Source: Turnera subulata (lineage: Eukaryota > Streptophyta > Magnoliopsida > Malpighiales > Passifloraceae). From it: 64,000 bases of DNA. A program made the translations under genes and the position numbers. Position 1 is the first letter of the stretch. The number at the start of each line of letters is the position of its first letter. The DNA lies in NCBI GenBank assembly GCA_028386065.3, contig JAKUCV010001643.1, forward strand, positions 1-64,000, written 5' to 3'. Below the pieces are notes generated by a model that was not told the origin of the DNA, ran no database searches, and saw only the letters and a list, made by a program, of their open reading frames with translations. Below, one piece after another: positions 58,068 to 64,000 of the stretch.

Positions 58068-59611
58068 TGTAAGTAACAAGGTATGCAAACTTAGAGTTAA
58101 ACACGCAGAGGAATAAAGCCCGGAACTAATAGAGGATCCAGGTAAAACGGGGTAAACCGAATAACAAAATTTTCGTACCTGGAAATGGTTGAGTTCTTTC
58201 ACTCAAATGATGATCCGAATCAGCAAGAACCGAACAAAAATCCGACTCCTCTACGGTATCCACACGAACCGTTGATGACGGCTAGCAAGTGTCTCACGAT
58301 CACTAACCCCAGCACTCCCGAACCGCAGTGCTAGCTGTAGAATTTCTGAGAGCAAGAGCCTAGAGAGTGTTTTATGTGTTTCTTTCTCATGTATGAAGAG
58401 TGAGTTAAGTCTGAATGAATGTGCATAATCTGATTATCCACTCCATCAATCACATAGAACACATAATGCATAGCTAATTAGACAATGGCCAACATAATGG
58501 CCAACATAATCATCCATTAACTTTCATGATTATGTTTCCACCATTATCATGTCTCCACTAATGCATTATCATATATATCAGCATATATATTGGATTACAC
58601 ATCATCTTGGGCAATAATTCTGGTTCAAAAATCTGGCAATTAATGATCAAAGTCAACCCAAACGACCCGGTTGAACCATGGTCCAACCATAGTCTAACCA
58701 CTAGCTCAATATCCTGGTCGAACCACGGTCCAACCATGGTCTAACCACTAGCTCGAATCAACAGTTCTAAGTGTGTGACCCTGTAGACACTTGTGACATT
58801 TGGCAATAATCGTAAACTCTCATTTACAATTATAAAAAATGAGCAGTGTCTAGCAACACATCATTGCTACCCAAACGACAAGATCAGTACTGATTCATTA
58901 TGCCTGGGGGAAAAAATGTCATTATCCTTTCGTCTCATTATATCAAAATCAAACACGAGACATCAAATATGTCATTCTCGTATATGTTTAGTCTAAGGTT
59001 TCTTGATCCCCGAGTTAACTGTGTAAAACAGATACAATTGATATCACCATATCACTTAATCCAAGCATGGCCATGCATTTATAGTTCAACTCTATCAAGG
59101 GGCCCAACTGATAATATACCCGTTACAAGGGTTGGACAAATTCCATCTTGATCAAACAAAACCCACTACACATTATATCATATACCCAATGATTACTCTT
59201 AGGTCCACTCAATTACGAATGACCAAGAATAATATCAAAGTATATGACTCACGTGTTGGAACCTTGATGATCTCAAGTCGAAGGATAGTACATATAAGAA
59301 TCACTAATGAAAACATGAGTCCATGCAGTGTTCTTATGTCGGGTCAGTCCAGTCCACAAGTTCTCTAACTTGTACCCGTATGTAGAACTCATTTCTCATA
59401 TGATTCTCAACATACGCCAGTCTTTATTTATTATTACAACCCATCCATAATAATAATCGACTAGGGACATTTTAAGAATATAAGATATTCTTAGGTTGTA
59501 AATATGTGCAAGCGTTTATCATAGATAAACATATTTATTGGAATGAAACCTTAATCAAAATACATGACAGTATTATCATCCAATGATTGGCTTTTGGGCA
59601 TTACACTAACA
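58068..59611 (-). repeat. 5' LTR of Copia A3
   Basis: 1544 bp; plus reading TGTAAGTAACAAGG to GGCATTACACTAACA. The GGTCCAACC segment (58670-58755) is longer than in A2. More diverged from A1/A2 than those are from each other, judging from the first 200 bases. Confidence 0.88.
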
Positions 59612-59742
59612 CCACCAACATCAATCCGTATACCATCTCCCTTCTCCTGCAAAATCCCCTCGCCCAGCAAACCCTAAGACAAGAACCATCTCCCTTCTCC
59701 TGCAAAATCCCCTCACCCAGCAAACCCTAAGACAAGAACCCA
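59612..59742 (+). repeat. Tandem repeat before the gag-like ORF
   Basis: A block of about 57 bases (ACCATCTCCCTTCTCCTGCA to AAGACAAGAACC) occurs twice with one mismatch (CCTCGCCC versus CCTCACCC), directly upstream of the ATG at 59743. Confidence 0.85.
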
Positions 59743-60963
59743 GTGGTGCGATCGAAATTCGCCCACAATCGCCCTCAAAACCCCCAACCCCAACAACAAC
59801 AGACGGGCAAAGAAGAAGAAGAAGAAGAAGAACAGGTCAGGGTCCAGCGCTTCCGTTTTCAGCCCGCCAACGCTGAGCACCGCCGGACCTGGGTAACAGC
59901 ACAAAGTCAAATTTTGCTTGTTACCCGATGGATCGACAAGTTGGCCCTCCAGCAAATTGGTGCACAAGAAAGGGTCAGACAATACCTTCAGGCCGTTGGA
60001 TGGCTGTGTTTTGTCGCCCTCGGAGAACCCACGTACGAGAACCTTACCCGTGAGTTCTTCAACTCTTTCCATTATGAGCAAGGAGTTGCTCACTTCAGGC
60101 TTGGCAACGTGGGTCGGGTACTCACGATTGCCCAATTCAACAACATTCTTGGATTCCTCAACATCGGCCTCATGGACCGGCCTGCCAACTATAACAAGGA
60201 GGCATTCTGGAACGAGATATCCAGTGCACCCAGTTACAACTCTTCCTCCAGCAGTGCCACATCATCCAGCACTTCATATCGCTCAACATCTACAATAGGA
60301 ACAGGAGTCGCCTGACCATCAAAACAAAAGAGCTGTTTATCCTTTGATGCATGGTCCACAGATATCCCATCAACACGGGCGGTTTCATCCTCAGACGGTT
60401 CCACCAACAACGCATAACACAATACCTCCCAAAAGCAGTAATAATAATAGCTTTGGCGCACCACTTTGGGATATTCCTTGGACAGTTTCAAGAGGTGGAA
60501 GGAACCACCTGGATTGACAGTGGGATTCTGGGACGGCTGAATCTGCCTCCACCACAGCCTGAGGAACAAGCCAATGCAGGTGGGGGAGCACCCCTACAGA
60601 ATGCCCAGCAATAGCAGGACCAACAAGCAGCGCCACCACAGCCACAAGTCAAGGAAAAAGCTCAGCCTGTCACCAGGAACCAAGTTTTGGACATCTTCAA
60701 ATAGATGCAGGACTGGTTTGTCCAACGCCTCATCCCTGTCCTACAAAATCAACTGCGCATCTAAGAAAGCCTTACCGCACAGGAAATGCGCTTGTTCGCG
60801 TCCGTCAACGACTTGTGCACTGGCATGACACGGGGGAATACAGACTTGAGGAGAAATGCCGAGGGGCAAACATACATCATGAATGAGTTTCACAACCAAT
60901 ATGCAACCCAACAGGCCCAACATACTGAGACCCTCCAGAATCTCCTCCACATGACCAGGGCTT
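59743..60963 (+). pseudogene. Gag-like/ORF1 protein of an Athila-like retrotransposon, truncated
   Basis: Starts MVRSKFAHNRPQ, with a Gln-rich then Glu-rich N-terminus, then a globular part (VRQYLQAVGWLCFVALGEP, LTREFFNSFHYEQG, TIAQFNNILGFL). It frameshifts near 60230. The next piece (LPKAVIIIALAHHFGIFLGQF, about 60420-60480) and a late piece (LTAQEMRLFASVNDL, about 60770) are still legible. The style is that of the putative plant transposon protein domain in Athila-type elements, but I recognise it by pattern only. It is cut at 60964 by a Tat LTR fragment. Confidence 0.5.
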
Positions 60964-62165
60964 TGTGAGAACCCGACCCAAAATAAGTTTGAGCCTTCTC
61001 ACCTATCCTTTTCACCTTCTTCCTCGGGTCATTCCCATGTCATTGGAGTCACCACCCAAGCATTATTAAGGACAAAACTTGGGAAAAAATCTTTGAATGA
61101 CTCCTTTAGGCAACCGGTCATAGCGAACCAAAGACATGGGATCGGGGGTTCGTCATGGATGGGAAGGTGTTAGGCACCCATCCATGTTGGGTCGAAACCT
61201 TGTGCAATTGATGGGTGTATGTGTGCCTTGTGAACATGTGTGTGCATAGTGTGGAAAACAAAGAAAGGGGGGAGAAGAAGACTTGGCTTGCATCCCGTTG
61301 TGAAACCAAGACTACCTACGTACCCGAGTGATCGGGGTCAAAGCCACGTAGTTCTAAACATGGCACCAATCGGTCACTTACATCATCAAAAGCGTCAACA
61401 TATAATCAATCAAGAATCAAACAATAAAGGATTAGCGTTACCTCTTGTAGCCCTCCTATAGCTCCTTGCAATGGGTTGTGTTCTCCACCCACCTTCTTGC
61501 CACTTCTAAGCTTAATCGTTGATCCCCTTCTTGATCCCTCCTTGCTGGACTATTGTTGATCCCTCTAGGCTTGGGGAAGTAGAGTTTCTCCAAGCAGCAA
61601 AAGCTTATGAGTGTGTAAGTGAGAGAGAAATTATGTGTCCCTTGAAATGTGAAAGGGGGGGTCCAATTTATAGTGTTCTGGGAAGCCTAGGGGCGTGGAC
61701 CTGCTTAACGATCTAGATTATGGCCGAAAATCTGGTCCAAAACCGCGTGGGATCGAATTAGGAAGGAAAATCGGGAGAAATATCTTTCCAGGATGCCCAT
61801 GACTGCCGTGGCAGGCGGTCATCACGAGATGGCCGCCATGTCTGGCGGTCATCCTTACATGACCGCACGGGCTTGGCGGTTTTCCCGCCATGACCACCCG
61901 GTCACGTGAAGATTGGGCGTTCTTACCTTTTTTAAATCTGATTTTCTACGAAAATCAGAGCTAAAATTATTCTGTAAGTAATGTGTTTATGGGCTACTCA
62001 ACTTTGGAAAGTCCATATTTTATTAACTTAGGCCCTCAAATTCATACACAACCCAAAAATAAATCATCTCATTATAATTGGGTTGAAATAATCAAGAAAG
62101 CCCAAGTAAATAAAATAGGACACTATTTTAATGAATTATGCTTTAATATATATTTTTATCCAAAG
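60964..62165 (-). repeat. Tat LTR fragment, inverted
   Basis: Plus reading starts TGTGAGAACCCGACCC, the reverse complement of the LTR end at 35157. It keeps the CACCCATCCATGTTGGGTCG word, CGGTCAT/GACCGCC boxes (61800-61890) and TTGCTTGGAG-type sequence near the inverted TATA region (61660s). Homology to the LTR at 33589-35157 fades near 62165, so the outer ~200 bases are missing. Confidence 0.75.
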
Positions 62166-63012
62166 TGGCCCCTATTTTATTCATTTACTCTACACATCCC
62201 ACCCCAACCATTTGCAGCCAGAACAGGGGCCATCAGTGTCTAAAGACACTAATTCCTTCAAACAGCCTCACCCTGTCAATGAGCCTGTGAACAAGAATCG
62301 AACAAGGTTAGAAAATGCGAAATCCCCGTATCCAGCCAAGTGCAAAAGTTAGAATACCACTAGATACGTGTACTCCCCTCTCCCTTGTAAAAGAAAATGA
62401 GAAGTGAAAATGGAAAGAAAAAAAAAGTAAACAAAATAAAAGGGGATAGAGGCAACACCTGAAACGACCGAATTGCAGAAACAAATATATAAAACATAAC
62501 TAAATAAGAAATGGCCAAAATACCCTTAAATCCTGGGATGCCAAAAACTTTGTGTAAAACATTATCTCAAAATCCAGATAATAATATCCAACACAAATAA
62601 GCATCGGGATGAAAAATATCCAAATAATAATCAGGCTCGACAAGCCAAAATAACCACCGGCAAATCAACCGGAATAACAATGGCCAAATCAAAAGTAAAC
62701 CAAAACAATATCTCGATAATATCTATGCAGCGGAAATAAATAATAAATCCATGACAAGAGTAATCATATGCAGTGTCAAGCTATGGATCTCCCAGGAAGG
62801 GAAACACGGCTACCTGCTGAAAAGAAAAGGTCCAGTACTCGACATGGATGATAACTACCAACAAGCTACTAAGAATTTGTAAAACCACGTGGCGATTTAT
62901 ATGAGTCGCCTACTTAACGAACAATATAAGACAGATATACAGGTAAAAAAAGACAGGCTCGTAGGGTGTGTAAGTCCATGACCACAAGTAAGCATACACA
63001 CGACCAACACGT
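62166..63012. other. Unassigned LTR-like DNA
   Basis: No coding domain. Phrases such as GCAGCGGAAATAAATAATAA and TCCCAGGAAGGGAAACACGG resemble chromovirus LTRs in inverse orientation, but no edge is visible. It continues beyond the MITE at 63611. Confidence 0.35.
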
Positions 63013-63020
63013 GTCAATAC

Positions 63021-63602
63021 TAGACCTGGCAAAATGGGTAGTGACACGACAACCCGACACAAACCCGACACAAAATTAGCAGGTATAGGTCAGAGATTTT
63101 CAACCCGTTTAGTTAAATGGGTCGACCCGACACGACATGAAAATTAGCAGGTCAGGTCGCGGGTTGACCCGCCAACCCGATAGGTACCTGTTTATGACCC
63201 GATTATATTTAGGGTATAGATATTTTACTGATTTAATATAAGACTTATTCAATATTTAAGACTAAAGTTACTAAAATTATCCAAAAATATTTCTATAAAT
63301 GCTTTAAAATATTATTATATTGTGATTCTTCAATTTATAATTTTATTTAATATATGAGAAAATCTAATTATATACCTATTTGCTTAAAAAATGCGCAAAA
63401 TAAAAAAATTTCAAACTAATTTTTAGGCTTGTTAGACTTAATAGGTAACCCGCGGGTCAACCCGAACCCGACACGATAATAAACGGGTTGGACACGACAC
63501 GACACAATTATTAAATGGGTCGGGTAGGGTTGAAAATTTGGAACCCGATTACCTGTTCAACCCGACATGAACCCGACACGACAACACGAATTGCCAGGTC
63601 TA
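63021..63602. mobile_element. hAT-type MITE with perfect 8-bp target duplication
   Basis: 582 bp. The terminal inverted repeats TAGACCTGGCAA / TTGCCAGGTCTA are perfect over 12 bases. Target duplication GTCAATAC at 63013-63020 and 63603-63610. The ends are rich in CCCGACACGAC and GGGTCGACCCG motifs, the core is AT-rich. No transposase. Confidence 0.93.
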
Positions 63603-63610
63603 GTCAATAC

Positions 63611-64000
63611 CATACTTACAAAGCTATGTGAAATATCTTATTATAATCTTTCTTATTATCATTATTAAGGGCCCTCTATTTTGTTCGTCGGGCACGGTAG
63701 CGACTGATCAGCCCAAGGCTCAACCCAAAATACAATCTCATCCGAAGGGGTAAGATCCAAAATAAAACTAACCACTGAAAAACCTCAGGTGGCCGACGGC
63801 TCTCTAAAGGGTGCACTCAGTACATACCAATATCAGGTATAAATAACCATGGGGTACACCCACCGTCCCCATTGCGGCGCCTCTCTGAGGGATGCTCTCA
63901 GTACAATACTAACCATGGGGCGCATCCATCTAATCCCCAAGGCACCGTCTCTAATTCTCTGTTTTTATCCAACTCAAAACCCGAGGGGTACCCACTCTCC
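63611..64000. other. Unassigned LTR-like DNA with a short imperfect repeat
   Basis: A CTCTCTRARGGRTGC-type segment recurs near 63800 and 63890, with ACCATGGGG(T/C)(A/G)CA(C/T)CC at about 63847 and 63912. The wording resembles gypsy LTRs but no edge or gene is seen before the window ends. Confidence 0.35.

Larger units (their letters stand above)
56964..59611 (-). mobile_element. Truncated Copia family A copy 3 (A3): leader and 5' LTR
   Basis: Only the leader (56964-58067) and 5' LTR (58068-59611) of a minus-strand family A element remain; gag-pol is absent. A ~114-bp duplication (GCAAACCTACCAAGTGTTG at 56967, GCAAACCTACCAAGCGTTG near 57080) lies at its broken end. The primer site reads GTGGTAGCGGAGC at the LTR edge. 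The leader carries an expanded palindrome array not seen in A1 or A2. Confidence 0.85.

Noticed and set aside
59713..60135. Minus-strand 140-codon ORF with a poly-Phe stretch
   Set aside because: It is the complement of the Glu-rich segment of the gag-like ORF on the plus strand.

Overview
This is plant nuclear DNA, almost certainly a dicot intergenic or heterochromatic block. The evidence is the set of repeats: Ty1/copia and Ty3/gypsy LTR retrotransposons with plant-type gag-pol, L1-type LINEs whose first ORF has an RRM fold, and hAT elements with 8-bp target duplications. I found no intact host housekeeping gene, rRNA, tRNA gene or CRISPR array. Most reading frames are broken transposon genes.

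Layout. 1-8943: a Copia element of family A (copy A1, plus strand) with a decayed gag-pol. A solo LTR of the same family sits in its pol in inverse orientation (5736-7286, target duplication TGGTC). 8944-12230: unclassified repeat-rich DNA with a 48-bp minisatellite. 12231-17891: a second family A copy (A2, minus strand), truncated in reverse transcriptase and abutting a LINE. 17892-22601: LINE-1 (minus). 22602-23024 and 35829-35956: pieces of a plus-strand LINE split by a hAT element (23025-35820, duplication CCTAAATC). Inside the hAT is a Tat/Ogre-like gypsy element (23531-35157, duplication CCTGC), and inside that a truncated chromovirus-like gypsy (23886-29363, minus). The Tat remnant keeps an antisense ORF with a likely GT-AG intron and its own TATA box (30249-31558), an 84-bp tandem array and a complete 3' LTR.

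35957-42105: a nearly full-length LINE-2 (minus), tail to tail with the split LINE. 42106-44543: an AT-rich stretch where I recognise no transposon. 44544-47623: a degenerate Copia (family C, minus) with a tandem duplication over its LTR edge. 47624-48070: a fold-back element with a tRNA-like box. 48071-49185 plus 56846-56967: an Athila-like gypsy pol, split by a complete sirevirus-like Copia B (49186-56840, minus, duplication TACGG). 56964-59611: a truncated third family A copy (A3, minus). 59612-60963: a gag-like ORF cut by a Tat LTR fragment (60964-62165). 62166-64000: LTR-like DNA carrying a hAT MITE (63021-63602, duplication GTCAATAC).

The genes do not form a host pathway. They are gag, protease, integrase, reverse transcriptase and RNase H domains of separate elements stacked in several rounds of insertion, whose order can be read from the target duplications. 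The most unusual signals are a 12-base palindrome (AACATCGATGTT), mostly in closely spaced pairs, in non-coding DNA of two unrelated Copia families; the spliced antisense ORF of the Tat element; and the SINE-like fold-back. Two assembly gaps (7685 and 14077-14146) are flanked by exact duplications that look artificial.
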